Under the pieces are notes generated by a model. The model was not told the origin of the DNA. It saw nothing but the letters and a program-made list of their open reading frames with translations, and searched no databases. From Cephalotus follicularis (lineage: Eukaryota; Streptophyta; Magnoliopsida; Oxalidales; Cephalotaceae): a stretch of DNA of 64,000 nt. The position numbers and the translations under genes are program-made. The stretch is taken from the NCBI GenBank assembly GCA_001972305.1, contig BDDD01000368.1, positions 175,676 through 239,675 of the forward strand. Reading direction: 5' to 3'. Of this stretch, positions 54,246-64,000 are shown piece by piece. Each line of letters starts with the position of its first letter. Within the stretch, counting starts at the first letter, position 1.

Positions 54246-55004
54246 TATAAAGAACATCTGTCGTGCTTTTCCGCCGGAAGAGTAACATGCAATGGGATCT
54301 TTGGGGGCTTTACCAGATGCCTTTACAAGTGCATGGTGACGAATGGATCATGATGGGGTATTGCCTAGCATGCTCAAAATATGCCCCTCACATGAAACAT
54401 GCAAGGAATTATACCATCCTAACATGCAACCTGCAAAAGGAAGATGGTTAAAGAAAACAAAAAGAAATGTGCAGAAACCTGGAAAGTGGGAGAGAGCACG
54501 AGGGAGGCCTGTTAAAAGTCAGAAGAAGGATGTTGGGGGGGAGCCATCTGCATAAGAATAACCCTCCCCACTTCTTTCTCTCGTTTTAAAACACCAGAAG
54601 AAAGAAAGGAAAGAAAAACAGTGAGTGTGAGAGCCACAATTGTTGAGTTTGCTTGGAGCTTGAGATTGGAGCTCGTGGGTAGCAGTTGCTGAGGGAACCT
54701 TGGAGCTGCTGGTAGCCAGAACTTAGGAACTCAAAGAGGTGGACTTTCCTGTTCCTAACTTGGAACAATAAGGTAGGGGAAAGTGATGGATTTATACATG
54801 CATTTTGGGTTTTAAGTTAATGAATAACATGATGAATTGCATGTTAATGGTTGAATTGTGGTTCTGGACTTGTTGTGGTGTTACTGTGATACACTGAGTT
54901 AATCATGCATGTATGATTTCATGAATATGTGAATTTGTTGTGTAAAGGATGGATTTGATAATGGCTTGGTATATTGAAACTGTGAAAAAGACGTTGTGGG
55001 TTGT

Positions 55005-55435
55005 GAAAGACATCGACGTCTATGAGACGACGTCGATGCCTTCGTGTAAAAATGTGAAAGACATTGATGTCTTTTTATAGACATCGACGCCGTTTCTGGA
55101 AAATCACAGAACTGTAATGTTCATTTCAGATGGCCATTTAGCCACTGGGAATCACCTGTTTGGTTTTGAATGGATGTTCTGGTTATATTCCTGTTAACCA
55201 GTAGCATTCCTTACACGTTGTGAGAGTGAGATTCGTTTACTTGAGGGATTAAAAGGTTGGATTCTACCCTCCAGAATCAAGACTCGCGAACTGATACTCT
55301 CTGGAATCATAAAGACATCGACGTCTTTGTAAAGACATCGACGTCTTTGGTTCAAAAACGCCTGGGAATATTGTACATGGGATTGACGCCTTAGTATAAA
55401 GATGTCGACGCTTTAAGGATAGACATCGACGCCTT
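55005..55435. repeat. AAGACATCGACGTCTT arrays in LTR C (second and third)
   Basis: The second cluster at 55005-55095 includes AAGACATCGACGTCT, GACGACGTCGATGCC, AAGACATTGATGTCTT and AGACATCGACGCC. The third at 55311-55435 begins with two perfect copies 20 bp apart (55311 and 55331). It ends with AAAGATGTCGACGCTTTAA and AGACATCGACGCC. Confidence 0.85.
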
Positions 55436-56980
55436 TTCTCCTGGTCAGTAGAATTTCGCTCGAGTGGGACCCGCTAGACCCAAAACAACTCTAGAAACGA
55501 ACCTAGATGCATTCTGAGCATATGTTTGCATTGTTACTATGATTTGCATTATGGTTGCTTCCTAAAAGTGTTAACCATTTTGAAAAGCTTGCATGATTAT
55601 TATGATCATTTGTACGAAAACGTATATTTGTCAATATATGAATTTATATATTTTCGAAATGTTTGGGGAAGTATTTCCAATGACAGAGAAATGTTTTAAA
55701 GGTTTGATTATGAAACCAAATGTATTGTGTGAAAATGTATATTTGTCAACATATGAATATATATTTTTACAAAATGATTGGGGAAGTATTTCCAAGGACG
55801 AGAAATGTATTGTTTTACGTTTTGTAACTTATTACAACTTGTGAACGGAATAATATATTTTAAACAAATATATTTGATCAAGTAATTATATGTAATTGCT
55901 TGACTTGTACTGTGAAATGCTTGTGCTTGTTGATTATTAGCCACCGTGCTAATAACTTGTTGATTATTAGCCAACCGTGCTGGTAACTTGCCGTTGGTTT
56001 AGCCGTCGTGCTAAACAACTTATTGAGGACTTGCTCCAAAACCGTTCGGGGTGGAGTAAGAGTGTTCCTTTTGGGAACATATTTACTGCCTGTGTTGATA
56101 TAACTTATGAGTTATACTTGTACTGTGAGCATGCATATATTTTTTATATGTACATACGGAGGTATTTTTACTATGAAAATTACATGTCATGGCTCATCAT
56201 TGTGCATTCATTCATGATACTCATTATCATATGACTCGAACTGTATTTATGGGTTTATTCACTTAGCCGAGTGAGGACAAAGGCTAACCCCTACTGTAAC
56301 AGATTGACGGAGTGGATGTGATGTGGAGCATGCATGGAGATTTTAAGAGAAGACTTTGTTACCTCTCTTATTTGTGTATTTGGGTTATTGAACATTGATC
56401 ATGTTATTTGGATTTTGTAACAAAGGATATTTTGTTATCTCATACTGTATTATTATTTCACGCTCCGTTTAGGGCGATCAACAGTTATGTTTGGATTATT
56501 GGGCATCACGTAATATGGGATGCGTGATGCGTATTTAAATTCAGCTCATTTATGTTGTTGCTTCCGCTATCGAAGGTTTTCTTTTATTGATAATTTTGCA
56601 TGAGCTGGATTATCTTGTGTTGATTGCTACCACTTTATATGTTGTCTATGTTGTGGAAACGGGGGCGTGACACATATGGGCTAGAGGTCCTAATGTAAAT
56701 TGGTATTCATACCTACCTATTCAGATATCATGGTTTGCACGACCAAAGTCGGGACTTTAGTATTGTTGATAGATTCCGATCCCCACTAGGGAGAGAGAGG
56801 CTTCCCAAATTCCACATGGGGGTGTGGGATACGATTAGAATAGTGGGAGGAACCATAATTATAAAAGACCAAGTGTTATGGTAATAATATAAATGGAATG
56901 ATTTGCTAATTAATCTCTCTCTTGTTTCCTCTTTTATAGGTTGCTAATTTTTCACCATATTCTTCAACCATGTCAGTTGG

Positions 56981-58430
56981 TGACACGCCCCGTTCCCGAG
57001 CACCCCCGCCTGAGGATGACCGTGCCAGGTGGAAGGATCCCTCACCTGGATCCCTAACCAAACCCCAACAACAACAAAGGCTAACGCTAAGGCCAGGGCA
57101 GGCGTTAAAAACGCGCTGCCGAGGAGAGCCGCGCTCCCAGGCCAAAAGCACCCAAGGCATAAAAATAAGAATGCCCGAGCAGGAAGGAGGGAAGAAGGAA
57201 GGGTAAAAGAGCAAAATAACCCTTACTTAAGCTATCCCCAAAGCTCACTGTTTAACTAAAAGAAACGCGCACAACCCCCACTTAGGTAACGCACTGTTTA
57301 ACTAAAGGGAACGCACACCACACCCTCTGCCTAAACGCACTGTTCTACTAAAGGAACATGCCAAGGAAGGGAGCCAGGGAAGAGCGCGCAACACTACGTC
57401 TTGCCTGGGGTCCTGGGCAGGGATGCCAACACAACATAAATATGACGTAACACCGACCAGGTTTGCGCCCCATCCTAAGACATACCTTCCCAGGGTGAGC
57501 CATCCTCGGGCATGTTCTCATTGGACGACAACACTTAACAAAAGCTAAACCTGGGATCAACACATGGGCCCGGGGACATACGCCAAGTGCATGGGACAAC
57601 CACCTGAGGTCCCACCAACACTCGAACTACACTAAGGAGATAACATCTCACCCCGGTTAGGCACCCAGGGAATCCACCAGGGCTCACCAACAAAAACGTC
57701 TGCAGGGACCGAGCTTGTCCTAGGTCGGGAGGTCAGGCAAAACTAATGAAAACTGCTTACCTCCACTTAACGCCTACGGCATGACCGGGGACAACGCCCG
57801 GGGACGCCACCAGACCCCAGCCTAGGGTCAACCAACCCGAGTTGTGAAGTCAACCTAGGGTTTGACCAAACAACAACGTAGGCACCCCTCCCCCGGCATC
57901 TCAGCAGAGGTGCCACGTACAAAAGGCCCGAGGAGAAACACTAAAGTTCCACCAAGGCCAGGGCTGGGAAGACTAGCAACGCTGCCCAGGGTCAAACAAC
58001 CCCTAAACTCAAACGTCATCCCTGGACACCCAAAAACTAAGCAAAAACAGCGCCAGGGCTGGGAAAACGGCACAACAACAAAGTATATAAAACAAAAGAA
58101 ATGAATTATATACACGGTCCCGGGCAAACTGCCGAGGACGCCCAACATCCAAGAGTTATACACATGTTGTAAAGAAGGTTTTACAAGACATAGATAAAAA
58201 CAAAAACTATACAAGAGAACCCCCAAGAATGTCCCCAAATATATGACGGTTTTTGAGGCCTAGGAGCTATCCAAAGGTGCTGTGTCCGTCATCTACCTCT
58301 CTCTACAAGCAGTCCTTATTGGATCTGAAGAACACTGCTGCCCCGCTCCCTCTGCACACAAAACTGAGAGGGGATTAGTCCAACTGACCAGTGAGTAAGA
58401 TCAAGGAATATCCTGGGTGACCCACTTCCA
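56981..58430 (-). repeat. GC-rich LTR-like block J
   Basis: It begins TGACACGCCCCGTTCCCG directly after GTTGG, and its GC content is clearly higher than the rest of the window. On the minus strand an acceptor-like CCCCTCTCAG lies near 58370 and CTACCTCTCT-rich sequence near 58300. Open frames on both strands are low in recognisable content and look incidental. It probably represents the 3' LTR of a retroelement on the minus strand, but I cannot define its right end. Confidence 0.5.
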
Positions 58431-58432
58431 CC

Positions 58433-58493
58433 TGGTTGCTACAGCCTTTACCACTTCCACTATGGAATTGGTAAAGGTTGTAGCAACCATGTC
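58433..58493. repeat. Long inverted repeat at the J / element 4 junction
   Basis: TGGTTGCTACAGCCTTTACC is followed after a 21-base loop by GGTAAAGGTTGTAGCAACCA, with one mismatch. The right arm codes for the integrase stretch L-L-Q-P-L-P of element 4, so the left arm looks like an inverted copy of a bit of pol. Confidence 0.85.
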
Positions 58494-59491
58494 GGTCTCT
58501 GGTGCTTGGCCTTAACTGTCTGGTAAGTCAAACACCTTGCCACATACTCGGCAATCTCTCGTTTCATGCCAGGACACCAGTAATACCTCTTCATGTCTTG
58601 GTACATTTTTGTGCTACCCGGGTGAATGCTGTACTAAGATCTATGAGCCCCGTAAAGCAACTCACTCTTCAACCCATGCTCATTCGGAAGACACACCCGT
58701 CCCCAAAATCTTAAGACACCATCGACATGTACCCGAAAATCAGACTTCGAGTCCAGATTCTCTCGAATCTTTTGCAATTCCGGATCCTGTGCTTGAGCGT
58801 TCTTTATTTCGTCAAGCAAAACTGGCTGTACTCTCATGCTAGCCATAAAGACTCCAGGTGACTGATTAAACGAAAACCACTCTTGGAAATCTTCTAACAT
58901 CTTCCATTGCGACACCATGGCACTGGCAATCATAGCCTTGCGACTCAAGGCATCAGCGACCACATTCCCTTTCCCCGGGTGGTATTGAACACTGCAATCA
59001 TAATCGTTAAAGAATTCTACCCATCTTCGTCGCCTCATGTTCAGTGTATCATGAAAAAATAGGTACCTCAAACTCTTATGATCTGTAAAGACCTCAAACC
59101 GCACCCCATAAAGATAGTGTCTCCACTTCTGAAGGGCGAAGATGATAGCTGCAAGTTCAAGGTCATGTGTCGGGTAGTTTTCTTCAAACGACTTTAGCTT
59201 CCTGGAAGCATATGCGATTACTCTTCCTTGCTGCATCAGAACGCAGCCCAAGCCCTTACCCGATGCATCACTGTAGACTGCAAAGCCCTCATTACCATCA
59301 GGTAATGCCAAGATAGGAACGGAAACTAACCGATCCTTCAGCTCACTGAAACTAGCTTTAGAATATTCATCCCAGACATATAAGGTCTTCTTCTGTGTTA
59401 GTCTAGTCAAGGGCATGGCTATCCTTGAAAAATTATGGATAAACCTCCTGTAATACCCCACCAAGCAAAGAAAACTACGTACCTCCGTCAC
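58494..59491 (-). pseudogene. RT end, RNase H and integrase start of element 4
   Basis: 59491-58634 is open for 285 codons. It starts at [20 protein letters not shown] (RT thumb), then RNase H with [40 protein letters not shown] and [10 protein letters not shown], and then [20 protein letters not shown]. It runs into the integrase zinc region (C-x2-C near 58540, with K-A-K-H-Q-R-P). The integrase core and chromodomain are absent: the frame meets the inverted repeat at 58493. Confidence 0.88.
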
Positions 59492-59512
59492 ATTCTTCGG
59501 TTGTGGCCAGTC

Positions 59513-61114
59513 TCACACCACTTCAGTCTTTGACGGATCCACCGTCAAGCCTTCCCCAGATACGATGTGACCGAGAAAGATCACATGATCGAGCCAGAAT
59601 TCACACTTGCCGAACTTGGCGTACAACCGATGCTCTCTGAGAACCTGTAATACTAGACTCAGATGATGAATGTTTTCCTCCTCACTCATTGAATATACCA
59701 CTATGTCATCAATAAACACTACGACAAACTGATCCAGGTATGGCCGAAATATGTCATTCATCAATGACATGAAAGCTATCGGCGCATTGATAACACCGAA
59801 CGGCATCACCAAGAACTCGTAATGACCATACCGTGTCCGGAAGGTAGTCTTATCAATGTCTCCTTCCCTTACTCTCAGTTGGCGATAACCCGATCTCAAA
59901 TCGAGCTTGGAAAACACCCTTGATCCTTGCAACTGGTCAAACAAATCCTCAATGGGGGGTAAGGGATACTTGTTCTTGATAGTTGCCTTGTTAACCATTC
60001 TGTAGTCAAAGCAAAGCCTCATGGACCCATCCTTCTTCTTAACAAATAACATAGGAGCACCCCACGGAGAAACACTAGGTCCAACAAACCACTTATGAAT
60101 CAGGTTTTGTAACTGTAATTTCAGCTCTCGCAACTTGGCAGGAGCCATCCGATAAGGTGATTTAGAGATAGGAGACGTTCCAGGAACAAGATCAATAACG
60201 AACTCCATACTCCTCCTCGGTGGTAAAGACCCCAAGTCACCAGGAAATACATTCGAAAATTCACACATAACTGGAATCTCCTCCATGCTCCAACCATTCT
60301 CTTTCCTTCGATCAATTACATAAGCCAGGTATCCCTCGCATCCCTTCTTTAGATACTTCGATGCTCGAATAAAGGATATGATCGGTGTCGAGAACCCTTT
60401 GTCTCCCTTGAACTGGAATGTCGTTCCGTCGGGTAGACAAAAATCCACAGTTTTATTATAACAATCCATGCGAGCCCAGTGTGCTGATAGCCAATCCATC
60501 CCCAGTATAACATCGAAGTTGCGGATAGGCAGTACTACCAAATCTGCATACAAAGAAATGCCTGTCATAGACATCTCACAACTCCTATATATCGAGTCAG
60601 TGTACATAGAAGTCCCAGTCGGTGTACTCACAGCAAGCATATATGACATGCAGTCAGGGGTGACATCTAAGCAAGATGCAAAACGTGCATATATAAAAGG
60701 ATGCGATGCTCCAGAATCCATCAACACTCTTGCAGAAAAACCATATATATACAGAGTACCTCCAACAACAGAAGTCGACTCTGGAACTTCTGTCTGAGCA
60801 AGTACAAAAACCCTACCTTTTGTGACGCCCTTTCCGGTGTCCTTCCTTTGTGACGGTCCCGCCGCCGCACCATTACTACTTCCTGGCCCAGTAGGTGCTG
60901 TAGCTGGACTCTTCGAACAGTCTTTCACCGAATGACCAGGTGCCCCGCACCTCAAGCACCAACCATTAAACCTCCAACAAGCTTTCTGTTGGTGTCCTGT
61001 GCAACCACAATAGTAACAACCTCCGGATCTAGCATTACTCCCTTGGCTGGGAGAACCCTGTGAAACTGTCTTTTGAGATTTGCTCTGGGATGCGGAGAAC
61101 CACCATCTTGCCAT
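59513..61114 (-). pseudogene. Gag end, protease and RT of element 4
   Basis: This 533-codon open frame is the longest in the window. Two CCHC knuckles, [14 protein letters not shown] and [14 protein letters not shown], lie near residues 33-68. The protease loop [15 protein letters not shown] (about residue 132) and [18 protein letters not shown] follow. RT has [33 protein letters not shown], the intact catalytic FIDDIVVYS and [18 protein letters not shown]. It ends a few codons before the next open segment at 59491, separated by one stop. Element 4 is therefore among the least decayed copies here. Confidence 0.9.
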
Positions 61115-61961
61115 TTCAACGTTGCTGGTCTGGATTGGGTAGGACTATGTTTATTCTATTGTGAGCGAGCTCACTTAGCCCGGTCTTCAATGGATATGCT
61201 CTCTAGTAGCCTTGCTTTCTGAGCAACTTCCACAAAGGTCCCCAGTTCGATAGCTCTAATTCTTGATCGAAGATCCGGCCACAGACCTCTCAGGAACCTC
61301 TGTATCTTCTTCACTTCATCAGCTACCAGATAGGGTGAATGTCTGGCTAGCTCCATGAACCTTGCTTCATATTCTGTCACCGTCATCTCTCCCCGTCGAA
61401 ACTCCAAGAGCTCCGTCTCCCGTCGCTCTTGTTCAATCCGTGGAACATAGGTCTCCAAGAACTCTGTCTGGAATCTACCCCAAGTGTTGTCAAGCCTCTA
61501 AGATTCCCATTTTGCTTTGACCATTTCCCACCAATGAGTGGCCTCACCCCATAGACGGTATACAGCAAACTTCAGTTTTTGATTGTCAGTAGAGTCCATC
61601 ACTTCAAAGATTTTTTCCAAATCCTGTAGCCATCTCTGGGCAATGGTGGCACAAGTTCCCCCTAGAAACTGGGTGGATTCTGCCTCAAGAACCTTTCAAT
61701 GTCCATCCCAAAATGGTTACCATCCTCTCCCGGGCAGTGGCCAGGAGCTCTATGTTACGACCGAGCTTGTGCGTAGTACTGTCGTATCTCTTCCGCATTT
61801 GCCATATTAAAGGCCATCTATTGCTGAAAATAATCCGCAATTTAGGTCATCGGATCTCTCTCATCATGGGGGACATTCATCCCTTGCAAAAAATTCGCTT
61901 CATCAGGGGCATTGGCTCCAACAGCTCTAGCCCTAGCACGTGTTCTCCTTCGGTCCATTTG
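61115..61961 (-). pseudogene. Gag N-terminal half of element 4
   Basis: From the basic start near 61958 (MDRRRTRARARAVGANAPDE) it reads to ADYFQQ near 61830. Further capsid landmarks are DLEKIFEVMD near 61610, YRLWGEATHWW near 61540 and RFQTEFLETYVPRIEQERRE at 61480-61430. The frame 61458-61171 holds RRGEMTVTEYEARFMELARH, VKKIQRFLRGLWPDLRSRIR and EVAQKARLLES. Several stops are present between 61500 and 61830. Confidence 0.85.
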
Positions 61962-62055
61962 GTTCCTATAAGAAGGATGACGATTAGTCACGACTTTAGG
62001 AAAACAATTCATTAATTGCCAAGGAAAATATCCTAGCTAAGCATATATGGAATAT

Positions 62056-62067
62056 GCTCTGATACCA
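62056..62067 (-). other. Primer-binding site of element 4
   Basis: The complement reads TGGTATCAGAGC, 3 bp from LTR K. Confidence 0.87.
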
Positions 62068-62070
62068 TGT

Positions 62071-63533
62071 TGTCACGCCCCGGTTTCAGGTAGACACACA
62101 TAAAGGTGGTAAAGGCAGTTAACATTAAGATTCAGCTTATGCAAATGCCATAAAATTTATACTTTTCAAATAAAACATCAGTTGCGAAAGCATTAAACTC
62201 ATAAGCTGAAAACACGTAATGTGCATCCCATACTGCACGTTACTCAATACAAGTCTGTGATTGTTAAAAGCCCATAAACGGAGCGTGATTCATAATACAT
62301 TATTAAAACCCATCGTTAATCAAAGCCAAAAGTACGATACATCAGTAGTCCTTAAAACAAAACCAGTTTATTACAATCCAGAAGAATATAAAACCAACAA
62401 CAATAACATAAAGGCTTGTTCTTCATCAAATCTAGTCCAACCGGTCCACTGCATTAATCTGTAAAGTAGGGGGTTAGCCTTTGTCCTCACTCGGCTAAGT
62501 GATAAGAATACTTTGGGATCAACATCACATGCATGTCATGAAATGTATGCGTAGATGATGCAGTGCAGTAGAAAATACTAGTTTATATATATATGAAAAA
62601 ATATATAATTTAGCAGTACAGTAAAATAACAGTGGAGACATATATATGAAAATATATGTATGCAACAACAGTACAGTGGTAGCTCGACCAGGGCTACATC
62701 AAACAGGCACAGTAGTGTCCGAACAGGACCAGTAAATAGTACAGTAAGTCCGCAAAAGGGACCACAAACAGGCAGGCAGTATGTGTAACACCGCCAACTC
62801 CTGGCCCCACGTTACCCTCCCACATCGGTCCCTACTCGAGGCAACCAAGCAAGACAACAGTACAATACAGTGAGTTACCCAGCCAACTCCTGGCTCCGAG
62901 GTCAACCCTGCCACTAGCCGGCGCTGGCAGTCTCCGCCGTGCAACTAGTGGCTCAAGCATAACCACATAAAATTCACAGAGCAAACTGTGAATAGTCACA
63001 GTAAACAGTACAGTAATGATCGTTAGATCAACATCAGGCATTTTATTTGAAACTATTTTCAAAAGTCATAAACATTTGAAATATGTATTTTAAGTAGCAG
63101 AAAATACTTTTAAACAGTTCAGTAGGTGGAAATTGCTTTCCCAGTTTGTTCAAAAATATGTTATTATAAAATATATATTTTGTACTCAAAATAGTCATTT
63201 TCAGTTTCACATATGCATTGCTAAATTAACATAGTAATCTAGAAATCATAAACAGTTTATAATAAGTCAATAAACATGCAGTAAATAGTACATATGCAAT
63301 GCATGCAAATGCTCTAATGCATCCTAACCGGAGTCGGGATCATTACGCATCGTTTTAAGCAAGAGAGAATTAAACAGCAGCTTGGCAGTCGACTGGATTC
63401 TTCACCAGTCGGCTGTTCTGAGCAATCAGTACATGAGTAGTCGGCTGGTTCCTTCTACAAGTTGACTTGTTCATCAGGCAGTCGGCTGTTATCCTTCAAC
63501 AGTCGACTATTTTGGTTGAGCAATCGACTGTCT
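62071..63533 (-). repeat. LTR K, 5' LTR of element 4, interrupted
   Basis: It starts TGTCACGCCCCGGTTTCAGG and follows 41807-43290 closely for its whole visible length. It has the acceptor block at 62454-62475, the hairpin at 62216-62243 and the palindrome array from 63386. It is broken at 63533 inside that array by LTR L, and its outer part lies beyond the window. Confidence 0.86.
63386..63530. repeat. Palindrome array in LTR K
   Basis: CAGTCGACTG (63386), CAGTCGGCTG (63406), TAGTCGGCTG (63438), AAGTTGACTT (63459), CAGTCGGCTG (63479), CAGTCGACTA (63500) and CAATCGACTG (63521) are visible. Steps are about 20-21 bp except one of 32. Confidence 0.83.
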
Positions 63534-64000
63534 TGTCACGCCCCCTTTTTTTTTTGTTGAGAAGACGACATTAAAGCAGTGAGGCAATTAACATAAAAAT
63601 TCAGCTTATGCAAATACCATAAAATTTAAACTTAAAAACAAGATATCAATTACGGAAGCATAAGATTCATAAGCTGAAAACATGTAACGTGCATCCCATA
63701 CTGCACGCTACCCAATACAAGTCCGTTATTGTTAATAGCCCACAAAACGGAGCGTGATCACAGTACAAGATTAAATCCCATCATTAAACAAAAACCATAA
63801 GAATGGTACATCAGTAGTCCTTAAACAAAACCCGGTTTATTACAAAATAGAAGAATAAATAAAACCAAGAACAAAACAATATAACATCTTGTTCTTCGTC
63901 CATGTCAGTCCAACCGGTCCACTACATCAATCTGTAAAGTAGGGGGTTAGCCTTTGTCCTCACTAGGCTAAGTCATAATAGTAGCTCGGGATCAACATTA
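63534..64000 (-). mobile_element. LTR L, partial at window edge
   Basis: It starts TGTCACGCCCCCTTT and resembles the solo LTR at 30223 (GTTGAGAAGACGACATTAAA, CAACCGGTCCACTACATCAA). It carries the hairpin GTAACGTG/CACGCTAC at 63684-63711 and the acceptor block at about 63930-63955. It inserted into LTR K. Its other end is outside the window. Confidence 0.8.

Larger units (their letters stand above)
53934..56670 (+). mobile_element. Solo LTR C
   Basis: It starts TGTAACGCCCGGTATTTTCC and ends GAAACGGGGGCGTGACA, with a perfect CATAT duplication at 53929-53933 and 56671-56675. It is about 2.74 kb. It holds AAGACATCGACGTCTT-type arrays at 54092-54245, 55005-55095 and 55311-55435. The donor AATAAG|GTAGGGG is at 54773 and the acceptor GGCTAACCCCTACTGTAACAG ends at 56302. 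The hairpin GCATCACG/CGTGATGC is at 56503-56530. It is the long relative of mini-LTR B. Confidence 0.92.

Noticed and set aside
56906-58238. Several open frames in the GC-rich block J
   Set aside because: Stop codons are rare in GC-rich DNA. The frames overlap in antiparallel, have biased composition and no domain.

Overview
The window is plant nuclear DNA, most likely eudicot and heterochromatic. It is almost entirely nested LTR retrotransposons. No host gene, tRNA, rRNA or CRISPR array is supported. Evidence for a plant origin: Ty3/gypsy chromovirus-type pol genes with a C-terminal chromodomain tail, a primer-binding site (PBS) matching initiator tRNA-Met (TGGTATCAGAGC), very long LTRs (2.1-2.7 kb), and CpG-decay-type nonsense mutations. 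I cannot name the species.

Layout. 1-199: pol tail of element 2 (minus strand). 200-5934: element 1 (plus strand), gag-protease-RT in one frame with three stops, fused to a 3' LTR stub. 5935-15059: rest of element 2 and its 5' LTR, split by solo LTR E (12314-14883). 15060-17515: PPT-like tail and LTR F. 17516-24211: decayed Ty1/copia pol split by scrambled element D (17685-22908). 24212-36809: element 3 (minus strand), containing a solo LTR (30223-32799) and solo LTR A (33374-36506), which itself holds mini-LTR B (35041-35695). 36831-41242: LTRs G (+) and H (-) of one family in opposite orientation. 41243-44448: gag/chromodomain fusion and a 5' LTR of another family. 44449-47182: element 5 (minus strand). 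47183-52876: two LTR-like blocks with inverted homology. 52877-56980: retroelement leader split by solo LTR C (53934-56670). 56981-62070: GC-rich LTR-like block J and element 4 (minus strand). 62071-64000: LTR K, interrupted by LTR L.

Five solo or nested insertions have readable 5-bp target duplications (ACTAC, AATCA, GACTT, CATAT, GATAT). A sixth (CAGTC/TAGTC) differs at one base. These give a relative order of insertion.

The most unusual signal is inside the LTRs. LTRs that otherwise look unrelated share three things. (1) Arrays of short palindromes centred on TCGA at a pitch of about 20-22 bp (two helical turns). The palindrome arms differ from family to family (CAGTCGACTG, AGCGTCGACGCT, AAGACATCGACGTCTT, GAGTCGACTC), but the core, dyad and pitch are kept. 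(2) A candidate intron inside the LTR of about 0.9-1.6 kb, with a donor such as GAG|GTAGGGG and an acceptor block with branch-point-like CTAAC and TTTACAG|ATTGATGCAG. (3) Near the PBS end, a hairpin with a conserved CCCATACT-type loop and covarying stem. All three were read by eye from the sequence; their functions are inference.
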